Below, in pieces: positions 1-5,933 of a DNA stretch of 7,108 nucleotides; the first letter of the stretch is position 1, and each line of letters opens with the position of its first letter. A program made the translations under genes and the position numbers. This DNA comes from Methanobrevibacter sp. (GTDB lineage Archaea; Methanobacteriota; Methanobacteria; Methanobacteriales; Methanobacteriaceae): positions 1 through 7,108 of the forward strand of contig JAUNXD010000084.1 of assembly GCA_030539985.1 (NCBI GenBank), given 5' to 3'. The notes beneath the pieces are model-generated. The model was not told where the DNA came from. It did not search any database and saw nothing but the letters and a program-made list of their open reading frames with translations.

Positions 1-2
1 GT

Positions 3-284
3 GAATTTATACAAATCGATCGATGGTTCCCCTCCAGTAAAAAATGTAATGTTTGCGGTGAAATAAATCATGACTTAGGTCGTGATGAAATAGAATGGGA
101 ATGTCCACATTGTCATGCCCTCCTTTCAAGGGATGTTAATGCGGCAAAAAATATTTTAGACGAAGGTCTACGTGCCACTGGTTCAATGGTACTATGCTTA
201 GTAGATTTCATACCTACTGGTCAAGGAAAATTCATATATTCTTATGAATGGAAATGCTTTGACGAAACAGTAGGTATGGCCTAA
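3..284 (+). CDS. tnpB: TnpB-type RNA-guided nuclease, C-terminal part (5' truncated by window edge)
   Basis: The frame is open from base 3 to a TAA at 282-284 and gives 93 residues. It begins [14 protein letters not shown], a block typical of IS605 OrfB/TnpB just before the zinc ribbon. The ribbon cysteines are at visible residues 15, 18, 34 and 37. They are followed by [10 protein letters not shown], where Asp44 is the RuvC-III catalytic aspartate of the family. TnpB proteins are RuvC nucleases that use a short omegaRNA encoded at the 3' end of their own gene to cut target DNA, which helps the element persist. The N-terminal and RuvC-I/II parts lie off the window, so I cannot say whether the whole gene is intact. 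The visible part has no frameshift. A tail of about 42 residues follows the N-A-A-K-N-I block and ends V-G-M-A. Family assignment is secure; activity is not shown. Confidence 0.9.
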   Translation, partial: EFIQIDRWFPSSKKCNVCGEINHDLGRDEIEWECPHCHALLSRDVNAAKNILDEGLRATGSMVLCLVDFIPTGQGKFIYSYEWKCFDETVGMA

Positions 285-338
285 GAATCTCCGGCTTCTT
301 TAAGCCGGAGAGGTTCAACATTTGAGTTATTTTAATTA
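150..338 (+). ncRNA. Predicted TnpB omegaRNA with downstream guide
   Basis: In characterised TnpB elements the omegaRNA scaffold overlaps the 3' end of tnpB and the right end, and the guide is the first roughly 16-20 bases of flanking DNA. Here the scaffold would end at the 289-310 hairpin plus the TCAA at 315-318. The guide would then start near 319 and read into A-T-rich flank up to about 338. The 3' side is placed from visible structure. The 5' limit is only a guess from family behaviour. Confidence 0.4.
289..310 (+). repeat. Right-end subterminal hairpin of the tnpB element
   Basis: CTCCGGCTT at 289-297 pairs perfectly with AAGCCGGAG at 302-310 around the loop CTTT. No T-tract follows, so it is better read as a transposon-end and omegaRNA hairpin than as a terminator. 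Confidence 0.8.
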
Positions 339-376
339 CACCTCAAGGACAATACCATTAAGAAGAGTCAAATCAG

Positions 377-2602
377 CTAATAGAACTCGCCCTCGTCGCT
401 CATTCCAATCGGGAATCTGCATCTCTCAGGCCAAATTCCATCATCCAAATCCCTGACAATGTCCTTTTTTAAATCCTCAATGAAGTTTTCACGTTCCCTT
501 TCAATGAATTCCTCTTCAATGTCAGTCTTGTTTTCAAACACGCTTTCAAACGCATCTGGAAGATGCAGAAGCAGTATCTGTGTTTTGTCACCGACTTCAA
601 AGATATCCAAAACCTTGAACCTTGAATTCCTGTTGGCTGTGTGAATTCCCCAGCGGGTTTCGCTTTCAAACTGAGAGAGGTCCGCCATGTATCCGGAAAG
701 GATAAGGTACCTGTGGGTGGTTTTCATTCCGCCGATTTTATCGGATGCATCGACAAATCCCTTTTCGGTTAGAATCTGGCCCGCTTCATACTTGCCGGCT
801 ATTTCGGGATTGAGGTTAACGTCACGGACATATCTTGATGCCTGAGTGAATATTGTTTCGGCTACACGGTATTCTGCTGACTGCTTGTCGTTTGGATCCC
901 TTTCATGATTCAGGTATGGGTATGCATTCTTCAGATACTCGGTATATTTCCAGTCGATGAGGTTTTCATGCTCCCAGAGCCTTTGCAGTTCATCCCTTAC
1001 CTGCATCAGCGCAAATCCGAAGAGGTTTTCATCACCTCCCCATTCATCATTTGATTTATAAATAAGGCATTTGTCACCGGTTGCCAGAAGCCTTTTTCTT
1101 AACTTCTCATCACCCATGAACTTATAATAGGTTGCATTCAAGCATACTGTGTATTTGAACACTTCCCATTCGGCCAGCTGCTCATCTGTTATGCTGTAAT
1201 CGTTTTTAAGCTCATCAAGAGTAACATTATATGGGTCGCAATCCCTGTTGTATGAGATGATTTTTGAAAAGAGAATTGCATGCTCTATTGAATTGAACCA
1301 GTGGCTGTCATTTCTGAACTTGCCTTCCTGCTCCAGAGTAATGAAATCGTTTACTTCAATCGCATCCGAGGTAATCTGTGAGTATTTCGGATTTATGTCC
1401 TTATCCCAGACGGCTCCAAGGAACGGGAACTTCGGCAAGTTTTGGAATGCAGGGTCTCTTGGATTGAACAGCCAGTTTTTAGGTTCGGGAAAGAGATCTT
1501 CAAACAGTTCACCCTGATAGGGCTGATTCATTGCGTAATCCTCACCGGCACCCATTCTCCAGCCCATTGTCCAGGCGCTGTATCCCGGAAAGGCCAGCCA
1601 TCTTGGAGCAGCAAATTTGCCCTCATCACAATGTGTATGCATCAAATCCCCGTCAAATATGAAGTTCTGTGACGGCTCAACAATATATTCGATGTCCTTT
1701 AAATGGTTTATGAATGCATTGAACTCGGCATCATCGAGATAATCCATTTTCTTATGGAGTTTTTCTGTTGAATTGGCAGGTTTGAGGCAATTTTTAAGTG
1801 TTTTGAGCTTGTCGCATATGTAGTAGTACATCTGGAGGCTGTCGCATTCGATGAGAGTTCCCTGGGGTGACATGTTGATTTCCTCACTGCACTTGTCGCA
1901 TAGTGAAAAATTGCCTGAAATTTTGCCTCCGCACAATGGACAGGTGTTCTCGTCGCTTTTGGATTTGATCATGGCGATCCATTCCATGTAATACTGTTTG
2001 TCGTAGCGCTCAGATAAGTCCAAATCGGAGTGGTTGGCGATTCTTTTATAGCCGTCGATGATGGAGTAGTTGTATAGCCAGTTGGTTTCGTTGAGCTTGT
2101 CGAGGCATTCAAGCGCCTTTTCATATTCGCCGGAGTCTATGAATTCATTTATGATTGATATTGTATCGTCGAATGTGAAGAAATTGTCTCCGAGGCTTTT
2201 AAGAAATTCGAATGCTTCATCAAATCTTTTAAGCTTCATGAGTGCCTTTATTTTGTTTTCGCAAAGCCAGCCGAATTTCTTGATTTTCAAGCCCTCATCA
2301 CAGAGCTTGAGAGAAGTCTCATATTTTCCAAGGTCATAGAGCACCATTGCCATATTGTTTTTAAGGTAATAATTGTCCGGATAAAGTTCAATTCCTCTTT
2401 CAAGTATTCTGAAAGCTTCAGGATAATTTTCCAAAAAGCAATATGCAATTCCCTTATATCCTATTGCATTGGGATTGTCGGGGACGTTTTCAAGTATTTC
2501 ATCAGACACTACAAGAAGGCCTTCAAAATCCTCACTGAAAAACAAGTCGCTGCATTTCTCCAATGCTTCCTGCAAATCATATTCTTTTTTTGTACTGGTC
2601 AT
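377..2602 (-). CDS. TPR - zinc ribbon - NADAR/YbiA-like fusion protein
   Basis: The protein has 741 residues counted from the ATG at 2600-2602. I prefer this start to the in-frame GTG at 2609-2611 because that GTG lies inside a strong Shine-Dalgarno, AGGTGAT. Residues about 10-170 form four or five TPR repeats. Cysteines 221, 224, 235 and 238 form a CPLC...CDKC zinc ribbon. Residues about 393-545 resemble NADAR/YbiA, with S-I-E-H (Glu440, His441), L-L-A-T-G-D-K around 505-511, D-E-W-G-G (Trp521) and an L-F-G-F-A-L-M-Q-V-R-D-E-L helix. NADAR enzymes act on N-glycosidic bonds of ADP-ribose or phosphoribosyl compounds: YbiA cleaves a riboflavin intermediate, and DarT1-linked NADARs remove ADP-ribose from DNA guanine. 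The Gln residues of the usual E-H-x-x-Q-A-x-K helix are replaced here. Residues 250-390, including an M-G-W-R-M-G-A-G-E-D-Y block, and 550-741 are unrecognised. There is no signal peptide or membrane segment, so it is probably cytoplasmic. It is monocistronic and looks more GC-rich than its neighbours. TPR and ribbon calls are firm, NADAR likely, substrate unknown. Confidence 0.75.
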   Translation of the reverse strand: MTSTKKEYDLQEALEKCSDLFFSEDFEGLLVVSDEILENVPDNPNAIGYKGIAYCFLENYPEAFRILERGIELYPDNYYLKNNMAMVLYDLGKYETSLKLCDEGLKIKKFGWLCENKIKALMKLKRFDEAFEFLKSLGDNFFTFDDTISIINEFIDSGEYEKALECLDKLNETNWLYNYSIIDGYKRIANHSDLDLSERYDKQYYMEWIAMIKSKSDENTCPLCGGKISGNFSLCDKCSEEINMSPQGTLIECDSLQMYYYICDKLKTLKNCLKPANSTEKLHKKMDYLDDAEFNAFINHLKDIEYIVEPSQNFIFDGDLMHTHCDEGKFAAPRWLAFPGYSAWTMGWRMGAGEDYAMNQPYQGELFEDLFPEPKNWLFNPRDPAFQNLPKFPFLGAVWDKDINPKYSQITSDAIEVNDFITLEQEGKFRNDSHWFNSIEHAILFSKIISYNRDCDPYNVTLDELKNDYSITDEQLAEWEVFKYTVCLNATYYKFMGDEKLRKRLLATGDKCLIYKSNDEWGGDENLFGFALMQVRDELQRLWEHENLIDWKYTEYLKNAYPYLNHERDPNDKQSAEYRVAETIFTQASRYVRDVNLNPEIAGKYEAGQILTEKGFVDASDKIGGMKTTHRYLILSGYMADLSQFESETRWGIHTANRNSRFKVLDIFEVGDKTQILLLHLPDAFESVFENKTDIEEEFIERERENFIEDLKKDIVRDLDDGIWPERCRFPIGMSDEGEFY

Positions 2603-2606
2603 GGTT

Positions 2607-2613
2607 ATCACCT
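2607..2613 (-). promoter_or_regulatory. Shine-Dalgarno that decides the start of the NADAR-fusion gene
   Basis: On the minus strand this reads AGGTGAT, an extended match to the archaeal anti-Shine-Dalgarno, four bases before the ATG at 2602. It contains the alternative GTG codon, which rules against that GTG as the start. Confidence 0.75.
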
Positions 2614-2648
2614 ATTAATATATTAGTATTATGTTGTTAATAAAGTTT

Positions 2649-2660
2649 GTTATTATATTG
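2649..2660. promoter_or_regulatory. Possible TATA element(s) in the divergent intergenic region
   Basis: The 131 bases between the NADAR-fusion gene (minus) and the first adhesin gene (plus) are AT-rich. The segment GTTATTATATTG is TATA-like on both strands, at about 50 bases from the minus ATG and 75-80 bases from the plus ATG. It could serve either or both genes. AT richness makes chance matches common, so this is tentative. The rest of the intergenic region holds only low-complexity repeats. Confidence 0.3.
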
Positions 2661-2733
2661 TGTGTAAATTTCAAAACAAATTTAACTGCCCAAAACAAAA
2701 ATAACAATAACTCAACAATATTGGTGTTTTGAA

Positions 2734-4203
2734 ATGAAAAGAATATTTATAATAACCCTAATTTTAGCAATATTCATTAGCTGTTCAGGCGTTTGGGCAG
2801 AGGACACCGCTTTAAATGAAACCATGACAACAGATGATGGCATCCTTTTAAGCGTTGAAGAAGACCCATCAATAGGACAGACAAATGATGAGGCAGTAAG
2901 CGAACCGGACGGAACATTCACACAACTGCAACAGTTGATATACAATACCGCAGGCGATACCCTGGTGTTGGATAGAGATTACTATTATGATGAAGGTTTT
3001 GACAAAAACGGAATCAACATTAACAAGGACATGATGATTGACGGTAACGGACACACATTAAACGGAATGTCACAATCAAGAATCATCCACTTATATTCCG
3101 AACAGAAAAATGACCATTATGCAGTATTGAAAAACATCAACTTCAAGAATGGATACAGTACCAATGATGGAGGAGCAATATATTCCGAAGACAATTTGAT
3201 AGGCGGTTTTACTTCAGGAACCTATTCATGGAATCTGGCATTGGAAAATTGCCAATTCAGCAATAACCAGGCAAGTTCAGGTGGTGCAATATTTGCAGAC
3301 GGTCTGACAATAATCGGCTGTTCATTCACAGGCAACTCCGCATCAGGTTCAGGAGGTGCAATAAGAGGAGATGCCCAATGCAGACAATGCACTTTTTCAA
3401 ACAACAGAGCGGCAGACGGCGGAGCAATATCTGCAAATGGAGCCACTTTAATTAATTGTGTTTTCACAGGCAACTCCGCAACAGAAAGTGATGGTGGAGC
3501 AATAAACAGTTATTATGATGGAATTTACGCTGAATCATGTACATTTAATTCAAATAATGCCGCTGCAAAAGGAGGGGCAATATACAGCCACATGGAAAAT
3601 ACACAAATTAAAAAATCAAACTTCAACAACAATAAAGCGAGATCTGGTGGAGCCATATACTTCGTATGCTTCAGCTACAGCAGTTACGGCAGTTCATCAT
3701 CCTTCAACAAATACAGTCAGATTGTAGAGGATTCCACATTTACAGCAAACACCGCAACATCAGCTGGGGGAGCGGTATACAGTGAAAACCCTTCAGGCAA
3801 CACCCATTCAGCAAAACTGGTAAGATGTACATTAAGTGGAAACAAAGCCCCTACAGGCAATGACGTCAGAGGAGCTTCAACCGAAAACTGCATATTCAAA
3901 ACTACTTCCTCAAGTAGCTCACAAAACATGAAATTAGTTTTAAAGACAGTGAAAGTTAAAAGATCCGCTAAGAAATTGGTATTGAAAGCAACTTTAAAAG
4001 TCAACGGAAAAGCAGTTAAAGGCAAAAAGATTACTTTTAAATTCAATGGAAAAAAATACACTTCAAAAACAAACAAAAAGGGAATTGCAAAAGTCACAAT
4101 CAAGAAAAATGTTTTAAAGAAGCTTAAAGTTGGCAAAAAAGTTAAATACCAAGCCAGTTTCGGAAAATTAACCGTTAAAAAAACCGCAAAAGTTTTAAAG
4201 TAG
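2734..4203 (+). CDS. Secreted beta-helix adhesin-like protein
   Basis: This 489-residue protein starts at an ATG preceded by GGTG (2723-2726) at seven bases. Residues 1-22 are a signal peptide: M-K-R, a hydrophobic run, then V-W-A before E-D. Residues about 100-390 are a right-handed beta-helix of the Chlamydia-PMP-like type. The motif GGAI or GGAV begins near residues 146, 183, 207, 229, 254, 280, 305 and 345, typically 22-26 residues apart and each near an N-N or G-N turn. Nine cysteines are spread over the helix and its flanks. Residues 401-489 form a Lys-rich, probably Ig-like module that recurs in the neighbouring adhesin-like protein and is common at the C-terminus of Methanobrevibacter adhesin-like proteins. 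It has no transmembrane anchor or sorting motif. The very basic tail may hold the protein to the cell wall, which is an inference. The likely role is binding to partner cells, host or substrate, with ligand unknown. It is transcribed alone, with a terminator directly at the stop codon. Confidence 0.85.
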   Translation: MKRIFIITLILAIFISCSGVWAEDTALNETMTTDDGILLSVEEDPSIGQTNDEAVSEPDGTFTQLQQLIYNTAGDTLVLDRDYYYDEGFDKNGININKDMMIDGNGHTLNGMSQSRIIHLYSEQKNDHYAVLKNINFKNGYSTNDGGAIYSEDNLIGGFTSGTYSWNLALENCQFSNNQASSGGAIFADGLTIIGCSFTGNSASGSGGAIRGDAQCRQCTFSNNRAADGGAISANGATLINCVFTGNSATESDGGAINSYYDGIYAESCTFNSNNAAAKGGAIYSHMENTQIKKSNFNNNKARSGGAIYFVCFSYSSYGSSSSFNKYSQIVEDSTFTANTATSAGGAVYSENPSGNTHSAKLVRCTLSGNKAPTGNDVRGASTENCIFKTTSSSSSQNMKLVLKTVKVKRSAKKLVLKATLKVNGKAVKGKKITFKFNGKKYTSKTNKKGIAKVTIKKNVLKKLKVGKKVKYQASFGKLTVKKTAKVLK

Positions 4204-4234
4204 ATGTTTGATAACATCTGCTATTTTTTTCTTT
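4202..4234 (+). terminator. Terminator of the beta-helix adhesin gene
   Basis: AGATGTT at 4202-4208 pairs with AACATCT at 4213-4219 around the loop TGAT. It is followed by GCTATTTTTTTCTTT. The first stem bases lie in the stop codon (4201-4203). Hairpin plus T-tract on the gene's strand supports termination here. Confidence 0.75.
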
Positions 4235-4350
4235 ATCCACTTTATCAAAATCAACCAGACAACCATTTAATTAATGAAAAAATGTTGAAATATCCAAAAA
4301 ATCTGATTTACATGCAAATTTAATGGGCTGCCTAAAAATACTATTAATTT

Positions 4351-4390
4351 AAAAAAAAATAATTAAAATAAGGAATGAAATCCTTATTTT
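4351..4390 (-). terminator. Terminator of the Ig-like adhesin gene
   Basis: TCCTTATTTT at 4381-4390 and AAAATAAGGA at 4365-4374 make a perfect 10-bp stem with a 6-base loop. On the minus strand a run of nine T follows at 4359-4351. The stem overlaps the last codon and the stop codon of the gene. The rest of the convergent intergenic stretch (4235-4350) shows nothing recognisable. Confidence 0.75.
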
Positions 4391-5754
4391 TTAACTTTCA
4401 CTTTCTGTTTAACTGTCTTTTTACCATAAGTTACCTGATATTTGACGGTTTTGCCTTTTTTGAGTTTGCTAAGGGTTGATTTATAAATGGTTATTTTAGC
4501 AACACCTTTCTTGTTTGTTTTGGCGGTATATGTCTTCTTGTTGAACTTGAATGTCAACTTCTTGTTTTTGGCAACTTTGCCGTCAATTTTCAATGTAGCC
4601 TTGATGACGAGTTTCTTGGCTGACTTTTTGATTTTGACCTTCTTGAGCTTCAATTTGATGTCATGGTCTTTGACAACAACATTGTAGGTCTGGGAGAAGA
4701 ACAGTGTGCTGTCATAGTCTTCATACTTAAGGGTAATGCGGTGGTTACCTACAGACAATCCCTTAATGACCTCGCTTATGGATCCGAAGTTGAATCTGAC
4801 CTCTTTATAGTATTTGTTGTCAATGTAAATGCTTGCGTAACCTTCACCTTTAGGGCCTGTCAATTTGACGCTGATTGATTTTCCAACAGTTATTGTCAAA
4901 GGAGACACGGTTGCCTTGAATCCAGGACTGTTGTTTCTAACGTCAAGTGAAAAGGTTGTAACGTCCTCATAGGTACCGTATTTATACTCGAGCTGCAGGC
5001 TGTGGGAACCGTTGGTCAATGTATCCAATGGAATCCATGCATATCCTTTTGAAATCTTAACGGTCTTGATGACATCCCCTCTTGCGTAAATAGGATTTTT
5101 GTATGTATCATAGCCGGTAATTTTCCTGAGATAAAGGGTTGCGGTTCCGTCAAGGCTTCCGTCGCCCTGGATGGTTATTCCGTTATTCTCACCGACAGAC
5201 ATTGAGGATGGATAGTCGATATTCGGAATCGCAACAAAGTTGACCTTACGGGTGTCTGTTCTTGCCTTACCGTTGTCATAGGTTATCTTTACTGTATGAT
5301 AACCGTAGCCATACTTGTCCAGCTTGAGAACGGACTGATCGATATAAAGAGTGTCCCTGCCACCGCCGGAGTATTTTTTGGTGAGAACCTTATTTCCGTC
5401 GATTTTCACGGTAATGGTTCCCTTAAGACCATTGGTATCCTGAACGTAACCCAGATCATAGTACTTGTCGGAAATGTCCACGTAATTGTTGATTTCAATG
5501 TGGACACTGCCTGAATCATAATCCCCCAGGACTTCCTGAGGATCGTCATTTGCCTTAATTACGTCTTCATCGCCACTGTAGGATAAAACATCCGAATCAT
5601 CATCTGATGAATCAAGTGCGACTTCACTTACTGCGTCATCGGCGCTTGCCTGTGATATCGTATCATTGCCCACAGTATCCTGTGAAGCGCTGACAGCACC
5701 GATTGTTAAAATGGCCAGTATCAAACTGACAATAATTAAATACTTAAATTTCAT
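4384..5754 (-). CDS. Secreted Ig-like adhesin-like protein
   Basis: The product is 456 residues from the ATG at 5752-5754. An in-frame GTG at 5761-5763 falls inside the GTGTGGT ribosome-binding region, and the ATG gives the better signal peptide (M-K-F-K-Y-L, a hydrophobic run, then V-S-A before S-Q). Next comes an acidic, Ser/Asp-rich linker, about residues 24-80. Residues about 80-360 are a series of beta-rich units that look like bacterial Ig-like folds, marked by repeated G-x-H-x-L/V-x-L/I-x-Y ends (G-Y-H-T-V-K-I-T-Y, G-S-H-S-L-Q-L-E-Y, G-N-H-R-I-T-L-K-Y). Residues 368-456 are the Lys-rich module shared with the beta-helix adhesin-like protein. The Ig-like call rests on pattern, not on a profile search. 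Only short motifs suggest binding units, and the ligand is unknown. The contrast of an acidic N-terminal linker and strongly basic tail could favour electrostatic wall attachment; this is an inference. It has its own TATA box and terminator, so it is monocistronic. Confidence 0.85.
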   Translation of the reverse strand: MKFKYLIIVSLILAILTIGAVSASQDTVGNDTISQASADDAVSEVALDSSDDDSDVLSYSGDEDVIKANDDPQEVLGDYDSGSVHIEINNYVDISDKYYDLGYVQDTNGLKGTITVKIDGNKVLTKKYSGGGRDTLYIDQSVLKLDKYGYGYHTVKITYDNGKARTDTRKVNFVAIPNIDYPSSMSVGENNGITIQGDGSLDGTATLYLRKITGYDTYKNPIYARGDVIKTVKISKGYAWIPLDTLTNGSHSLQLEYKYGTYEDVTTFSLDVRNNSPGFKATVSPLTITVGKSISVKLTGPKGEGYASIYIDNKYYKEVRFNFGSISEVIKGLSVGNHRITLKYEDYDSTLFFSQTYNVVVKDHDIKLKLKKVKIKKSAKKLVIKATLKIDGKVAKNKKLTFKFNKKTYTAKTNKKGVAKITIYKSTLSKLKKGKTVKYQVTYGKKTVKQKVKVKK

Positions 5755-5812
5755 AAATACCACACTTTATTTATTCATTTTTTAAAATATGATTTAATAT
5801 TAGTCTGTAAGG

Positions 5813-5821
5813 TATATATAA
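5813..5821 (-). promoter_or_regulatory. TATA box of the Ig-like adhesin gene
   Basis: The minus strand reads TTATATATA, close to the methanogen TATA consensus. Its centre is about 63 bases from the ATG at 5754, which predicts a start of transcription near 5790 and a leader of about 36 bases. It lies just after the T-tract that ends the upstream unit, so the gene can be independently expressed. Confidence 0.6.
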
Positions 5822-5845
5822 CACTATGTTTTTAATTTCGGTTTC

Positions 5846-5891
5846 AAAAAAAAGAAAAATTAGTGAAGATCGGTTATTTTTTGACCTTCAC
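5846..5891 (-). terminator. Terminator following the adhesin remnant and iscB
   Basis: On the minus strand GTGAAG (5891-5886) pairs with CTTCAC (5868-5863), extended past one A-C mismatch by two Watson-Crick and two wobble pairs. A T-rich tract broken by a single C follows at 5859-5846. It would end transcription coming through iscB before the next gene's TATA box. Confidence 0.65.
5874..5891 (-). pseudogene. Tail remnant of a third adhesin-like gene
   Basis: The minus strand reads GTG AAG GTC AAA AAA TAA, that is V-K-V-K-K-stop. The intact neighbour ends GTG AAA GTT AAA AAA TAA, the same five residues, with 16 of 18 bases equal. The codon just upstream is TAG, so the frame is closed and the stretch is not part of a complete gene here. 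It is followed by a hairpin overlapping the stop and then a T-tract, the same arrangement as at the end of the intact gene. I infer that the rest of the gene was displaced by the iscB element. A match this short could be chance in Lys-rich sequence, but the attached terminator argues against that. Confidence 0.55.
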
Positions 5892-5910
5892 CTATATTAT
5901 GGCAAGGATA

Positions 5911-5933
5911 CCCCGACCTCTTTTAGGTCGGGG
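5911..5933 (-). repeat. Subterminal hairpin at the 3' end of the iscB element
   Basis: CCCCGACCT at 5911-5919 and AGGTCGGGG at 5925-5933 form a perfect 9-bp stem around CTTTT. The iscB stop codon (5923-5925) sits at the loop. There is no T-tract, so it is a transposon-end hairpin and not a terminator. Read on the plus strand it resembles the tnpB-element hairpin: the same stem length, a CTTT-type loop, and AGG directly after the stem. Confidence 0.75.

Larger units (their letters stand above)
1..318 (+). mobile_element. IS200/IS605-type element, right end (left part outside window)
   Basis: This is the 3' part of tnpB plus the element's right end. Five bases after the stop codon comes a perfect 9-bp hairpin (289-310), and four bases after it is TCAA at 315-318. 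A subterminal hairpin followed by a cleavage tetranucleotide is the right-end layout of IS200/IS605 elements, and TCAA is the right cleavage site of IS608. The exact boundary at 318 is inferred from this motif. No tnpA is visible, so autonomy cannot be judged. Such elements make no target-site duplication, so none was expected. Confidence 0.6.
3934..4653. repeat. Inverted pair of adhesin C-terminal modules
   Basis: The last 89 residues of the two adhesin-like proteins (3934-4200 plus, 4387-4653 minus) align without gaps, with about 59 identities by hand count. The arms face each other across 186 bases. At DNA level they have drifted: the plus copy mainly uses AAA for Lys and the minus copy uses much more AAG. 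This is therefore a protein-level repeat and not a recent duplication. Confidence 0.75.

Noticed and set aside
322..346. TTGAG...CTCAA inverted repeat downstream of the NADAR-fusion gene as its terminator
   Set aside because: The stem is only 5 bp with a 15-base loop, and no T-tract follows on the minus strand. Chance is likely in this AT-rich flank.
2672..2699. Direct repeat CAAAACAAA at 2672 and 2691, a possible operator
   Set aside because: It is low-complexity A/C-rich sequence in an AT-rich promoter region, with no dyad symmetry and nothing to link it to a regulator.
2734..2799. Cys17 in the signal peptide of the beta-helix adhesin as a lipobox
   Set aside because: The residues before it (I-F-I-S) do not fit the usual L/V-x-G/A/S-C pattern well, and V-W-A followed by E-D is a good ordinary cleavage site.
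3170..3790. Regularly spaced GGAGGTGCAATA-like DNA repeats, at first sight repeat-array-like
   Set aside because: Spacing is irregular and the repeats stay in frame as GGAI turns of a beta-helix, with no identical repeats or unique spacers. It is not a CRISPR array.
3717..4217. A 166-codon open frame on the minus strand, rich in Phe and Leu
   Set aside because: It is antisense to the Lys-rich tail of the beta-helix adhesin gene. Runs of AAA and AAG codons read backwards give Phe and Leu, which imitates a membrane protein.
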